Shown here: piece after piece, positions 43,566-52,407 of the stretch
How the letters are laid out: the number at the start of each line of letters is the position of its first letter
Numbering within the stretch: position 1 is the stretch's first letter
Assembly: GCF_005405905.1 (NCBI RefSeq)
Contig: NZ_BJHU01000021.1
Coordinates: 248,001 to 312,000, forward strand
Length of the DNA: 64,000 nucleotides
Source: Acidovorax sp. NB1
GTDB lineage: Bacteria; Pseudomonadota; Gammaproteobacteria; Burkholderiales; Burkholderiaceae_C
Direction of reading: 5' to 3'
Notes under the pieces: model-generated
Told to the model about the DNA's origin: nothing
What the model saw: the letters and a program-made list of their open reading frames with translations, nothing else
Databases searched by the model: none
Made by a program: the position numbers and the translations under genes

Positions 43566-45715
43566 GCGGTGCCTTCGCGGGGCGATGCCCCGATCAGTTT
43601 GTGTGCGAGCTGGACGAACTCCTGATCGCCATCCATGGTCTTGCGGTTGGTGGACAGGGCCATGGTGGCGTGGGTGCGTCCATCCTGCGGCGCCACCCAG
43701 ACCCAGACGCGCCGCTCGCGCACGTAGAGCATGGCAAAAACGCCCAGAATCAGCAAGGCGCAGCCCAGATAGACAACATTCTTGCCAGGGGCGCGCGCCA
43801 CCTGGAACACGCTGGCCTGCACCTGGGTGAAGTCCTTGAGTTCGAACGCCAGCGGCGCGGGGTAGATCTGCGCGTCAGACAGCGAGAGCACGGCCTGCGT
43901 CATGAAGCCCTGGGTGCGGTCATCCTGCTGCAGCGGCGCCTGGCCCGCCTGCTTGCGCGCGAGCTGGGCCACCTCGAACAGCGTACCGTTGAGGATGCGC
44001 ACCAGCACCTCGCCCGCCCGCGCACGCTCGGCCTCGGGCACATTGGTTTCCATGAAATCCGACACCGCCTGCAGACCGCCCGTGGGCTTGCCATCGACCA
44101 TGCCCTGGCCCGCAAACAGCGCCAGCGCGCGGGATGCCGAAAGGCGAAGCTGCTCGGCCAGCTCGGGCCGCGACGAATCCATGGCCTGCGACACATAGCG
44201 GCGCACAGCCTGCTCGCGCGCATCGGGGTCGGCCAGCAAGGCCTTCATGCGCAGGAACCCATCCATGCTGCCGTTGTCGTCGGCAGGCACACGCAGATAC
44301 CGGAAGGGGTCGGCGGGCGACTCACGCACGCCGAGCAGGAACACCGGCACGCCATCGCCGGTGTCCACCGGCAGCATGTAGTTGTGAAACTCGCGCGCCT
44401 GGCCTGCGGCGTCGCGCAGCTTGTAGCTCACGCTGGGGCCCACGTTGCGCAGCTCTTTTTTGGTCACGGTCTTGTTGGCGGCCCCCAGACGGGATTCCAC
44501 CGATTCGCGCAGGTCCACCTTGCGCACGTCCGCGCCGCTGCCGCCAGGGCCCGCGCCGCCAAAGTTCTCGACGTTGATGGTGCGCAGGGCCGTGAACTCC
44601 AGCGTCAGCGTATCGCTGCCCGGGCCGCCGCCCTTGTTGGTGAGCTGGGTGGAGCCGCCCACCACACCCTCCACATCAAACGGCTTGGCACCCGCCACCA
44701 TGGGCGCAGCGCGCAGCTTGAGGTGCGAGCCGCCGTCGTCAAAACTCGACTGGTAAATCTCGATGCCTTTGTAGCTGGCCGGGTGGTTCACCTCGACGCG
44801 CGCAGGGGTCTTTTCGCCCGTGGCCTTGTCGTGGATCACGATCTCGCTGGCAAACAGCTTGGGCATGCCAGTGGAGTAATGCTCCACGATGAACTTCTTG
44901 AGTTCAATGGCAAACGGCAGGTCCTGCAGCAGCACGCCGTCGGACTGGTTCAGGATGGCCGTGCTCGACTGCGTGCCTTCGGCCACCAGCAGATTGCCAC
45001 GGAAGGTGGGGTTGCGCTCGGACAGCCGGTGCTCGGGCTTAACGTCGGCAATCAGCCCGCCGCCCTGGTACGGCGTCTTGCCGCCCAGCAGCATCTGGGC
45101 GCGCACAATGAGGTCGCCGTCCAGCAGGCCGCCCACACACACCAGCACGATGGCGCTGTGCGCCGCGATGTAGCCGATCTTGTTGGCCGCACCCGCCTTG
45201 GCCGCCACCATCCAGCCCGTGCCGGGGCCTGCGGCGGTGTCGCGCTGCTGCAGGCGCACCTTCCAGCCACCACCGGCCAGCAGGGTGCCAATGCGGCGTG
45301 CCTCGGCCTCGGCAGAATCGCTGAGCGCAGCCTCGGCCTTGTGGTGAAACGCTTTCAGGCTTTGCTCACGGATGTTCTCTTTATAGACCTTGAGGTCGGT
45401 GAGGATCTTGGGCGTGTTGCGGGCAATGCAAAGCGAAGTGCTGATCACGAGGAACGCCAGGATCAGCAGAAACCACCAGGCGCTGTACACCGCATTGAGC
45501 TGGATGGCACCAAACAGCTCGGCCCAGAACGGCCCGAACTGGTTGACGTAGTTGGCCGCAGGCTCGTGCTGCTTGAGCACCGTGCCGATCACCGAGGCAA
45601 TGCAGATCACCGTCAGCAGGGAGATGGCGAACCGCATGGAGGACAGCAGTTCGATCCCGGCACGCCATGCCTGGGAACCAGACTGGATGCGAAGGCCTTG
45701 GGTGTTGTCGGACAT
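43562..45715 (-). CDS. resB: System II cytochrome c biogenesis protein ResB
   Basis: Membrane protein of 717 residues that works with CcsB to deliver reduced heme to apocytochrome c. Transmembrane segments lie at about 27-47, 78-100, 185-205 and 675-695, with a large periplasmic domain between. ELLSSMRFAISLLTVICIASVIGTVLKQHEP is the conserved start. The coding sequence begins only 30 bp after a strong hairpin terminator, which therefore lies in its leader if transcription starts further upstream. Confidence 0.95.
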   Translation of the reverse strand: MSDNTQGLRIQSGSQAWRAGIELLSSMRFAISLLTVICIASVIGTVLKQHEPAANYVNQFGPFWAELFGAIQLNAVYSAWWFLLILAFLVISTSLCIARNTPKILTDLKVYKENIREQSLKAFHHKAEAALSDSAEAEARRIGTLLAGGGWKVRLQQRDTAAGPGTGWMVAAKAGAANKIGYIAAHSAIVLVCVGGLLDGDLIVRAQMLLGGKTPYQGGGLIADVKPEHRLSERNPTFRGNLLVAEGTQSSTAILNQSDGVLLQDLPFAIELKKFIVEHYSTGMPKLFASEIVIHDKATGEKTPARVEVNHPASYKGIEIYQSSFDDGGSHLKLRAAPMVAGAKPFDVEGVVGGSTQLTNKGGGPGSDTLTLEFTALRTINVENFGGAGPGGSGADVRKVDLRESVESRLGAANKTVTKKELRNVGPSVSYKLRDAAGQAREFHNYMLPVDTGDGVPVFLLGVRESPADPFRYLRVPADDNGSMDGFLRMKALLADPDAREQAVRRYVSQAMDSSRPELAEQLRLSASRALALFAGQGMVDGKPTGGLQAVSDFMETNVPEAERARAGEVLVRILNGTLFEVAQLARKQAGQAPLQQDDRTQGFMTQAVLSLSDAQIYPAPLAFELKDFTQVQASVFQVARAPGKNVVYLGCALLILGVFAMLYVRERRVWVWVAPQDGRTHATMALSTNRKTMDGDQEFVQLAHKLIGASPREGTA

Positions 45716-45744
45716 GGATAAAACGGGTCTGCGAAGCGCGAAAG

Positions 45745-45786
45745 AAAAAGGGCGGGACCATCTGTTCAGATGGACCCGCCCTTTTT
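45745..45786. terminator. Strong 20-bp hairpin terminator between cytochrome c4 gene and resB
   Basis: AAAAAGGGCGGGACCATCTG and its near-perfect complement (19 of 20) are separated by TT and flanked by A and T runs, so it can act on either strand. It lies 77 bp after the cytochrome c4 stop and 30 bp before the resB ATG. Confidence 0.88.
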
Positions 45787-45862
45787 GGGGTTGTTATTGG
45801 CGGTAGGTTCCGCGTGACCCGGTCAAAAAGACGTCATGGGGCCACGGTTTGACGAAGATCAA

Positions 45863-46492
45863 TCAGCGCAGGCCGGCGATGTAATCCGAGACGGCCTTGA
45901 TTTCCTTGTCGTTGAGCTTGGCAGCCACCTGGGTCATCTGCAGGCTGTTGGCGCGCGAACCGTCGCGGAACATGTTCAGCTGGGCAGTGGTGTAGTCGGC
46001 GTGCTGACCCGCCAGACGGGGGTACTGGGCGGGGATGCCTGCGCCATTGGGGCTGTGGCAGCCCGCGCAGGCGGCGATGTTGCGGTCGGCAATGCCGCCA
46101 CGGTAGATGCGCTCGCCCAGGGCGACCAGGTCCTTGTCCTTGGCGAAACCTGCCTTGGCGGGCTTGGAAGCCAGCCAGTAGGAAATGTTGCGCATGTCGT
46201 CGTCCGACAGGGCGGACGCGAAACCCTTCATCACGGCGTTGTTGCGCTTGCCCGACTTGAATTCCTGCAATTGCTTGACCAGGTATTCAGGGTGTTGCTG
46301 CGACAGCTTGGGGTTGGCCGCGATGGCCGAATTGCCGTCGGCGCTGTGGCAGGCCGCACACACGGCGGTGAAGCTGGCCTCGCCTTTGACGAGATCCGGC
46401 TTGGCCGCCTTGGGGGCGTCGCCCGCCGCGTAGGCCGAGAAAACAGGTGCTGCCAGTGCGGCAGCCGTCAGCAGGGAGGCGAGCAACTTCAT
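45863..46492 (-). CDS. Diheme cytochrome c4
   Basis: Periplasmic electron carrier, 209 residues. A signal peptide is at about 1-22 (SAYA-AGD). Two class I cytochrome c domains carry CAACH (about 46-50) and CAACH/CAGCH (about 141-145, CAGCHSPNGAGI); axial methionines are expected in NAVMKGFAS and FRDGSR..LQMTQVA. It likely feeds a terminal oxidase. Its heme is attached by the ResB-CcsB system encoded just downstream. Divergent from engB. Confidence 0.95.
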   Translation of the reverse strand: MKLLASLLTAAALAAPVFSAYAAGDAPKAAKPDLVKGEASFTAVCAACHSADGNSAIAANPKLSQQHPEYLVKQLQEFKSGKRNNAVMKGFASALSDDDMRNISYWLASKPAKAGFAKDKDLVALGERIYRGGIADRNIAACAGCHSPNGAGIPAQYPRLAGQHADYTTAQLNMFRDGSRANSLQMTQVAAKLNDKEIKAVSDYIAGLR

Positions 46493-46564
46493 ATCGAGGG
46501 TGTATGTTTATGTGCGCAAAACCGCGCGATTCTACAATGAGGCTTCCTCGCATCCCAATTTCTC

Positions 46565-47323
46565 ATGACGACTTCTCCTACCGCGCCAGTTGCTGGCTCC
46601 CTTCCGCCCGCACCCGACGCCAAGATCGCCATGGGCTGGATGCACACGGCCAGGTTCCTGACCACGGCCGCGCAGCTGCACCATCTGCCCCCCATTGATG
46701 TGCCCGAAATCGCGTTTGTGGGCCGCTCCAACGCCGGTAAGTCCACCTGCATCAACACGCTGACGCAGCAAAAGCAGCTCGCGTTTGCGTCCAAAAAACC
46801 TGGCCGCACGCAGCACATCAACCTGTTTTCGCTGGGCAAGCAGGGCGTGACGGACGCCGTGCTGGCCGACCTGCCCGGCTATGGCTATGCCGCAGTGTCG
46901 CGCTCGGACAAGGTGCGCTGGCAGCAGGTGATGGTGAACTACCTCGTCAGCCGCACCAGCCTCACCGGCATCGTGCTGCTGTGCGACCCCCGCCTGGGCC
47001 TGACCGAACTGGACGAAGCCCTGCTGGAAGTGGTACGCCCCCGCGTTGAAGAGGGCCTGAAGTTCCTGGTCGTGCTGACCAAGGCCGACAAGCTCACGCG
47101 CGCCGAGCAAGCCAAGGTGCTGTCGATTACGCGACTGCACGCGGGCGGCGGCGAGGTGAAGATGTTCTCGGCCCTCAAGAAGCAAGGGGTGGACGAAGTG
47201 GCCCAGCTGCTGTGGCAGTGGGCCCACCCGGTACGCCCTGCGGCAGAACCCGAGGCGGCCGACAGCGCGCAGCCTTCTGCAACAGGCCCTGCCCCTGAGG
47301 ATTCAGACAAAAACAGCCCCTAG
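46565..47323 (+). CDS. engB: Ribosome-biogenesis GTPase YihA/EngB
   Basis: Essential GTPase for 50S assembly, 252 residues, a little longer than usual because of an Ala/Pro/Glu-rich C-terminal tail (about 225-252). G1 is GRSNAGKST (about 53-61), G2 lies in GRTQHINLF, G3 is DLPGYGYA, G4 is TKADK and G5 is SALKK. TACAAT at 46533 is a possible -10 box in the 72-bp divergent gap with the cytochrome c4 gene. Confidence 0.97.
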   Translation: MTTSPTAPVAGSLPPAPDAKIAMGWMHTARFLTTAAQLHHLPPIDVPEIAFVGRSNAGKSTCINTLTQQKQLAFASKKPGRTQHINLFSLGKQGVTDAVLADLPGYGYAAVSRSDKVRWQQVMVNYLVSRTSLTGIVLLCDPRLGLTELDEALLEVVRPRVEEGLKFLVVLTKADKLTRAEQAKVLSITRLHAGGGEVKMFSALKKQGVDEVAQLLWQWAHPVRPAAEPEAADSAQPSATGPAPEDSDKNSP

Positions 47324-47368
47324 CGCGCGACCATCATGCGCTAGAAGCTATTCAATTAGTAGCAAAAG
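47322..47368. repeat. Dispersed intergenic repeat, copy 5 (engB-hydrolase gap)
   Basis: On the minus strand: GCTACTAATTGAATAGCTTC, then TAGCGCATGATGGTCGCGCGC. It matches the modules of copies 2 and 6. It fills nearly the whole gap and ends 5 bp before the ATG of the next gene. Confidence 0.6.
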
Positions 47369-47372
47369 CGCC

Positions 47373-48281
47373 ATGATCCAACAGCCCCCCGTCGCCCTCC
47401 CCCATGGCATCACCCTGCACTGCCGCGTAAGTGGCGTGGCGGGGCGCCCGGTGCTGCTGTTCCTGCACGGGTTTCCCGAGGGGGCCTTCATCTGGGACGA
47501 GCTGATGCTGCACTTCTCCCGTCCCGAAAACGGCGGCTACCGCTGCGTGGCGCCCTACCTGCGCGGGTTTGGCCCATCGAGCAGCCCGACCGAGGTGGAG
47601 GCCTACCGCGCCAAACACCTGGTGCAGGACCTGGTGGCGCTGATCGCCCACGAATGCCCTGGCGGCGCACTGGAATGCCTGGTGGCCCATGACTGGGGCG
47701 GCGCCGTGGCCTGGAACCTGGCCAACCAGCAGCCGCAGCTGATGAAGCGCCTGGCGATCATCAACTCCCCCCACCCCGGCGCCTTTGTGCGGGAGCTGTC
47801 GCACAACGCGGCGCAGCAGGCGGGCAGCCAGTACATGCACTTCCTGTGCCGCCCAGACGCCGAGGAACTACTGGCAGACAACGATTTCCGCCGCCTGTTC
47901 GGCTTTTTTGACGACCCGCACGGCCGTGCACCGGCCTGGCTCACCGACAGCGTGCGCGCCCAGTACCGCGCGCTGTGGCAACAGGGCCTGAAGGGCGCCT
48001 GCAACTACTACCGCGCCAGCCCCATCCGCCCGCCACGCGATGGTGACCCCGGCGCGCAGGCCATCACCTTGCCCGAATCGATGCTGACAGTGGACTTGCC
48101 CACCCTGGTGCTGTGGGGCATGGACGACCCGGCACTGCTGCCCGGCCTGCTCGACGGGCTGCCGGGCTGGGTGCCCCGGCTGCAACTGCGACAGGTGGAA
48201 GCCGCCTCGCACTGGATCGTGCACGAGCACCCGGAGCGCGTGGCCCAGGAGTTGCAGCGCTTCTTTCATCAGAAAGCATAG
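47373..48281 (+). CDS. Alpha/beta hydrolase, epoxide hydrolase/haloacid dehalogenase-like
   Basis: A 302-residue alpha/beta hydrolase. HGFPEGAFIWDE holds the HGxP oxyanion loop; the nucleophile is Asp in AHDWGGAVAWN (about 110), which places it in the epoxide hydrolase and dehalogenase branch rather than the serine esterases. The acid is probably in WGMDDPAL and the catalytic His in EAASHWIVHEHPERV. Two cap-domain tyrosines typical of epoxide hydrolases may be in the QYRALWQQGLKGACNYYRAS stretch. The natural substrate is unknown. Confidence 0.85.
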   Translation: MIQQPPVALPHGITLHCRVSGVAGRPVLLFLHGFPEGAFIWDELMLHFSRPENGGYRCVAPYLRGFGPSSSPTEVEAYRAKHLVQDLVALIAHECPGGALECLVAHDWGGAVAWNLANQQPQLMKRLAIINSPHPGAFVRELSHNAAQQAGSQYMHFLCRPDAEELLADNDFRRLFGFFDDPHGRAPAWLTDSVRAQYRALWQQGLKGACNYYRASPIRPPRDGDPGAQAITLPESMLTVDLPTLVLWGMDDPALLPGLLDGLPGWVPRLQLRQVEAASHWIVHEHPERVAQELQRFFHQKA

Positions 48282-48383
48282 CTACCAAGGCATACTGGGA
48301 GCGCGGAGGCGACCATTTTCACCAAGAATCATGAAGCCCATCAGCGGACCCACGCCACCCAGGCAGAGCCCCACCACCCAAGA

Positions 48384-49250
48384 TCAGTACACCGAATCCT
48401 CGCCCTCAGGCCGGGTCTTGAAACGCTTGTGCACCCAGTAGTACTGCTCGGGCATGGTGTCGATCACGGCCTGCAGCTCGCGGTTCATGCGCACGGTGTC
48501 GGCCTCGGCATCGTCCGTGGGGTAGTGGGCCCACGCGGGCGAGACCTCGGCCACATAGCCCGTGGGTGTCATGCGCGAGTACACGCCCACCACCTTGGCA
48601 CGCCCCAGCCGCGCAAAACGCGACAGCGACGGAATGGTGGCCGCGGTCACGCCATAGAACGGCACAAACAGCGAGTCGTTGCGGCCATAGTCCATGTCGG
48701 GCAGCAGGTACAGCAGGCCGCCCTTGCGCAGGCTGGAGATGATGGGCTTGACGCCATCGGCGCGGTTGAGCATGCGCACATCACCAAAACGCTGGCGCCC
48801 GGCCATGAACCAGGCATCCACCGCCGGATCGGGGTGGGTAGCAAAAATCGACGTGAAGGCGCGCTGGGTGTTCAGCGGCAGCGCCAGGCCGCCTGCGTCC
48901 ATGCCGTAGAAATGGGGCGCGAACAGGATGGTGGGCGTATCGCCCTCCAGCTCATGGACCGCCCCGGTCAGGCGCACGCGCTGCTCGACCACCGCGCGCG
49001 GTGCGGCCCACAGCCAGCTGCGGTCCAGCCAGGTCTGGCAGAACACCACAAAGTTGGCCCGCGCCACAGCCCGGCGGCGCGCCTCGGTCCAGTCAGGGAA
49101 ACACAGCGCCAGATTGCGCAGCGCCACCTTTCGCCGCCGCACCACCAGCACATAGGCCACCTGCCCCAGCACCCAGCCCATGCCGCGCAGCACGGGCAAG
49201 GGCAGCAGCGCCAGCACGCCCATGAACCACACACCCAGGCGGCCGGTCAC
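48384..49250 (-). CDS. Lipid A acyltransferase family protein (LpxL/HtrB-like), second copy
   Basis: A 288-residue inner-membrane acyltransferase of the LpxL family. An N-terminal hydrophobic segment (about 8-30) anchors it. The HX4D motif is in APHFYGMDAGG (about 115-125), and DMDYGRNDSLFVPFYG follows. Translation appears to start at GTG (49250), which overlaps the stop of the upstream acyltransferase gene as GTGA. The pair may add the two secondary acyl chains to lipid A. Which copy is LpxL or LpxM cannot be told from sequence alone. Confidence 0.85.
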   Translation of the reverse strand: MTGRLGVWFMGVLALLPLPVLRGMGWVLGQVAYVLVVRRRKVALRNLALCFPDWTEARRRAVARANFVVFCQTWLDRSWLWAAPRAVVEQRVRLTGAVHELEGDTPTILFAPHFYGMDAGGLALPLNTQRAFTSIFATHPDPAVDAWFMAGRQRFGDVRMLNRADGVKPIISSLRKGGLLYLLPDMDYGRNDSLFVPFYGVTAATIPSLSRFARLGRAKVVGVYSRMTPTGYVAEVSPAWAHYPTDDAEADTVRMNRELQAVIDTMPEQYYWVHKRFKTRPEGEDSVY

Positions 49251-50110
49251 GCGGCACCTCCTGCAGCAGGCTCGGCGGGCGCGGCGTCCCCGCGTGGCTG
49301 CTTGTAGCGGCCGTAGCCCCACAGGTACTGCTCGGGGCATTGGCGGATGAGGTGTTCCATGGCCTGGTTGATCTGCAGCAGGGCCTGGCCCATGTCTGCG
49401 GACAGCGGCGCGGGCAGAGGCTCGAAATGCGTGACATAGCCCCGCCCCCAGGACAGGCGCTCGCAGCGCACCAGCACCACGGCGGCGCCGGTCTGCTGCG
49501 CCAGGCGCGCGGCAAGGGTCATGGTGTAGGCATCGCGGCCAAAAAACGGCGCCCACTGGCCCTGGCCTTCGGGTGGCACCTGATCGGGCAGCAGGCCCAC
49601 GGCCTCGCCCCGGCGCAGTGCCTTGATCATCTGGCGCACGCCCGCCAGCGTGGTGGGCACAGCCAGCATGCCGGGGCGGTTGCGCGCGGTCTCCATCACT
49701 TTGGCCAGCCAGGCCTGCCGCGCCGGACGGTACAGCACCGTGATCGGGCCCCGTTCGCCACTCCAGCGCCGTGCCACCGCCTGCGCCGACAGCTCAAAAC
49801 ACCCCTGGTGCGGAGTCAGAAGAACGATGCCACGACCGGCAGCATAGGCCTGCTCCACACAGGCTTCGCCTTCGATGCGGCAGGGCAGCGGCGCCCCCAG
49901 CCACAGGCGCGGCAGCTCGGCCACCATGCGGCCTGCATGGGCCACGGCGGCCCGCACCGCACCGAACGAATAGCCCGCCAGTGCCGAATTGGCAAGGAAG
50001 CGGCGCCGGTAGGTGGGCGACGCGCAAAACGCCATCCAGCCCATGGCCGCGCCCAGGGCATGCAGCAACCACAGTGGAAACACGGAAAAGAATCGGAAGA
50101 CGACTGGCAT
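49247..50110 (-). CDS. Lipid A acyltransferase family protein (LpxL/HtrB-like), first copy
   Basis: A 287-residue LpxL-family acyltransferase with an N-terminal hydrophobic anchor (about 5-30). The catalytic HX4E motif is LTPHQGCFEL (about 97-107), and LLPDQVPPEGQGQWAPFFGR is the typical second block. The Ala/Pro-rich end (DAAPAEPAAGGAA) is not conserved-looking. It overlaps the second copy and is divergent from metK. Confidence 0.87.
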   Translation of the reverse strand: MPVVFRFFSVFPLWLLHALGAAMGWMAFCASPTYRRRFLANSALAGYSFGAVRAAVAHAGRMVAELPRLWLGAPLPCRIEGEACVEQAYAAGRGIVLLTPHQGCFELSAQAVARRWSGERGPITVLYRPARQAWLAKVMETARNRPGMLAVPTTLAGVRQMIKALRRGEAVGLLPDQVPPEGQGQWAPFFGRDAYTMTLAARLAQQTGAAVVLVRCERLSWGRGYVTHFEPLPAPLSADMGQALLQINQAMEHLIRQCPEQYLWGYGRYKQPRGDAAPAEPAAGGAA

Positions 50111-50242
50111 TAAAATGATGGGGTCGCTGAGTTAAATGAGCAACTTGCAGGGCGACGTTAAAAAAATCTGCTAAAGCGTTCGCCAGATCTCCTTCGGGGT
50201 GAGGGCAACGCCCCAAATGCCGGAACACAGGAGTTTATTCAA
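50111..50242 (+). promoter_or_regulatory. metK leader with inverted repeats
   Basis: The leader contains GGCGACG (50151) pairing with CGTTCGCC (50176) around an A-rich loop, then a GGGC-AAC-GCCC hairpin (50203-50213), before CAGGAG as ribosome binding site. It does not match a SAM or SAH riboswitch that I recognise. It may still be a cis-regulatory structure, or simply the promoter region of divergent genes. Confidence 0.3.
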
Positions 50243-51424
50243 ATGGCGAACGACTTTCTCTTTACCTCGGAATCCGTTTCCGAAGGCCACCCCGACAAGG
50301 TGGCCGACCAGATCTCGGATGCGATTCTCGATGCGATCTTCAAACAGGACCCCCGCAGCCGCGTCGCCGCTGAAACGCTGACCAACACCGGCCTCGTTGT
50401 GCTGGCAGGCGAAATCACCACCAACGCCCACGTGGACTACATCCAGGTGGCGCGCGACACCATCAAGCGCATCGGCTACGACAACACCGACTACGGCATT
50501 GACTACAAGGGCTGCGCCGTGCTCGTGGCCTACGACAAGCAGAGCAACGACATCGCCCAGGGCGTGGACCACGCAAGCGACGACCACCTGAACACTGGCG
50601 CCGGTGACCAGGGCCTGATGTTCGGCTACGCCTGCGACGAAACGCCCGAGCTGATGCCCGCGCCCATCTACTACGCGCACCGCCTCGTCGAGCGCCAGGC
50701 CCAGCTGCGCAAGGACGGCCGCCTGCCCTTCCTGCGCCCCGATGCCAAGAGCCAAGTGACCATGCGCTATGTGGACGGCAAGCCCCACAGCATCGACACC
50801 GTGGTGCTCTCCACCCAGCACCACCCCGATCAGAGCGAAACGCAGACCAAGATGAAGGCCTCGTTCACCGAAGCCATCATCGAAGAGATCATCAAGCCCG
50901 TGCTGCCCAAGGAATGGATCCAGGACACGCGCTACCTGATCAACCCCACCGGCCGTTTTGTCATCGGCGGCCCGCAAGGCGACTGCGGACTGACCGGCCG
51001 CAAGATCATCGTGGACACCTACGGCGGAGCCTGCCCCCACGGCGGCGGCGCGTTCAGCGGCAAGGACCCAACGAAGGTGGACCGCTCGGCCGCCTACGCT
51101 GCCCGCTACGTGGCCAAGAACATCGTGGCCGCAGGCCTGGCCCGCCAGTGCCAGATCCAGGTGGCCTACGCCATCGGCGTGGCCGAGCCGATGAACATCA
51201 CGGTTTACACCGAAGGCACAGGCGTGATCCCCGACGACCAGATCGCCAAGCTGGTGCGCGCACACTTCGACCTGCGCCCCAAGGGCATCATCCAGATGCT
51301 GGACCTGCTGCGCCCGATCTACGAAAAGACCGCAGCCTACGGCCACTTCGGCCGCGAAGAGCCCGAGTTCAGCTGGGAACGTACGGACAAGGCTGCCGCA
51401 CTGCGTGCGGCAGCAGGGCTGTAA
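50243..51424 (+). CDS. metK: S-adenosylmethionine synthetase MetK
   Basis: Makes SAM from methionine and ATP; 393 residues. Motifs in order: [16 protein letters not shown] (about 14-29), [12 protein letters not shown] (about 120), and [19 protein letters not shown] (about 269). The CAGGAG Shine-Dalgarno lies 9 bp before the ATG. The gene has strong codon bias, as expected for an abundant enzyme, and is closed by its own terminator. It supplies SAM for the methyltransferase-like protein at 24233 and all others. Confidence 0.98.
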   Translation: MANDFLFTSESVSEGHPDKVADQISDAILDAIFKQDPRSRVAAETLTNTGLVVLAGEITTNAHVDYIQVARDTIKRIGYDNTDYGIDYKGCAVLVAYDKQSNDIAQGVDHASDDHLNTGAGDQGLMFGYACDETPELMPAPIYYAHRLVERQAQLRKDGRLPFLRPDAKSQVTMRYVDGKPHSIDTVVLSTQHHPDQSETQTKMKASFTEAIIEEIIKPVLPKEWIQDTRYLINPTGRFVIGGPQGDCGLTGRKIIVDTYGGACPHGGGAFSGKDPTKVDRSAAYAARYVAKNIVAAGLARQCQIQVAYAIGVAEPMNITVYTEGTGVIPDDQIAKLVRAHFDLRPKGIIQMLDLLRPIYEKTAAYGHFGREEPEFSWERTDKAAALRAAAGL

Positions 51425-51465
51425 AGCCCGCTGCGCGAATAGCGCGGTATCGGTCTTCGGGCGAA

Positions 51466-51491
51466 GTTCATATCGCACAAGCGATGTGAAC
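51466..51491 (+). other. 11-bp hairpin downstream of metK
   Basis: GTTCATATCGC / GCGATGTGAAC with loop ACAA (one G-U pair), 42 bp after the metK stop. No T-tract follows directly, and the real terminator is 38 bp further on. Function unknown; it could stabilise the 3' end of the mRNA. Confidence 0.45.
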
Positions 51492-51528
51492 GGAGACCCA
51501 AAAGACCCCCAGAGCCGCCCCACCTCCC

Positions 51529-51559
51529 AAGCCGCAACGCCCCGCGTTGCGGCTTTTCT
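51529..51559 (+). terminator. Rho-independent terminator of metK
   Basis: AAGCCGCAACGC / GCGTTGCGGCTT, perfect 12-bp stem with a CCC loop, followed by TTCTTTT. Confidence 0.9.
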
Positions 51560-51709
51560 TTTGGCGCTTCACCCCAACCCGCCAGCGGCTCTCTCCTACA
51601 CCCGCCGCCCGCCTGCACTGACGGCGCACCCCACCGCCCGCCGGTATCGTTCCTGCACACCCTCCGCAGCCCCGCGCTGCCTCAACATCCACCGCAAGGA
51701 GCGAGCCCC

Positions 51710-51895
51710 ATGCTGAAGTACGCCCTCATTTTTGCCCTGATTTCTCTCGTGGCTGGAGCCCTAGGTTTCACCGGTGTGGCCGCAGGCGCGGCGGGCATCG
51801 CCAAGGTGCTGTTTGTGCTGTTCCTGGTGATTGCCGTGGTGTTTGTGGTGCTCGCCGCCATCGGCGTGGGCGCCGCTCGCAAGGTGCTCAAGTAA
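51710..51895 (+). CDS. DUF1328 small membrane protein (YtjA-like)
   Basis: A 61-residue protein with two hydrophobic helices (about 4-26 and 32-54) and a basic end (ARKVLK). It matches the DUF1328/YtjA family, small inner-membrane proteins often induced by envelope or general stress. A good AAGGAG ribosome site precedes the ATG. It lies 38 bp before the hemerythrin gene, probably in one transcript. Confidence 0.85.
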   Translation: MLKYALIFALISLVAGALGFTGVAAGAAGIAKVLFVLFLVIAVVFVVLAAIGVGAARKVLK

Positions 51896-51933
51896 GGCCA
51901 CACGCCATCCTCAACACCACTGCACAGCCCACC

Positions 51934-52392
51934 ATGACTGATACCACCAACATCTTCGAAGCCCTGCGCGAAAGCCACGAGCGCCAGCGCTCGCTGTACA
52001 GCGCACTCACCAACACCAGCGGCGACACGCCCGAGCGGCGCGATCTGTTCGATCAGCTCAAGAAGGAACTCTCCGCACACGCCCAAGCGGAGGACCGCCA
52101 CTTCTACATCCCGCTGATGGCGCACGACGCAGGCATTGATCTGTCGCGCCACGCCATTTCCGAGCACCACCAGATCGATGAGCTGGTGGAGTCGTTGGAA
52201 GAAACCGAGCCTTCAAGCCCTGCATGGCTGCCCCTGGCCAAAAAGCTCGCCGAGAAGGTGGAGCACCACCTCAAGGAAGAGGAACACCGCTTCTTCCAGA
52301 TGGCGGGCAAGCTGCTGACAGAAAAGCAGAAGACCGCGCTGGCTGCTGACTACCGGGCGGACTACGAAGAGGCCCTGGCCGCCACGGCCTGA
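51934..52392 (+). CDS. Hemerythrin HHE-domain protein
   Basis: A 152-residue four-helix protein with hemerythrin-type ligands: ESHERQRSLYSAL, HAQAEDRHFYIPL, SEHHQIDELVESL and EHHLKEEEHRFFQMAG. Such proteins bind a di-iron site and handle O2, NO or iron. Pairing with a DUF1328 gene suggests a stress-response transcript. It converges on the GGDEF gene with 15 bp between stop codons. Confidence 0.9.
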   Translation: MTDTTNIFEALRESHERQRSLYSALTNTSGDTPERRDLFDQLKKELSAHAQAEDRHFYIPLMAHDAGIDLSRHAISEHHQIDELVESLEETEPSSPAWLPLAKKLAEKVEHHLKEEEHRFFQMAGKLLTEKQKTALAADYRADYEEALAATA

Positions 52393-52407
52393 GCCCGCAC
52401 CCACGAA

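Noticed and set aside
50111-50242. SAM or SAH riboswitch upstream of metK
   Set aside because: The leader does not fit the conserved cores of the SAM and SAH classes I know; reported only as an unclassified structured leader.
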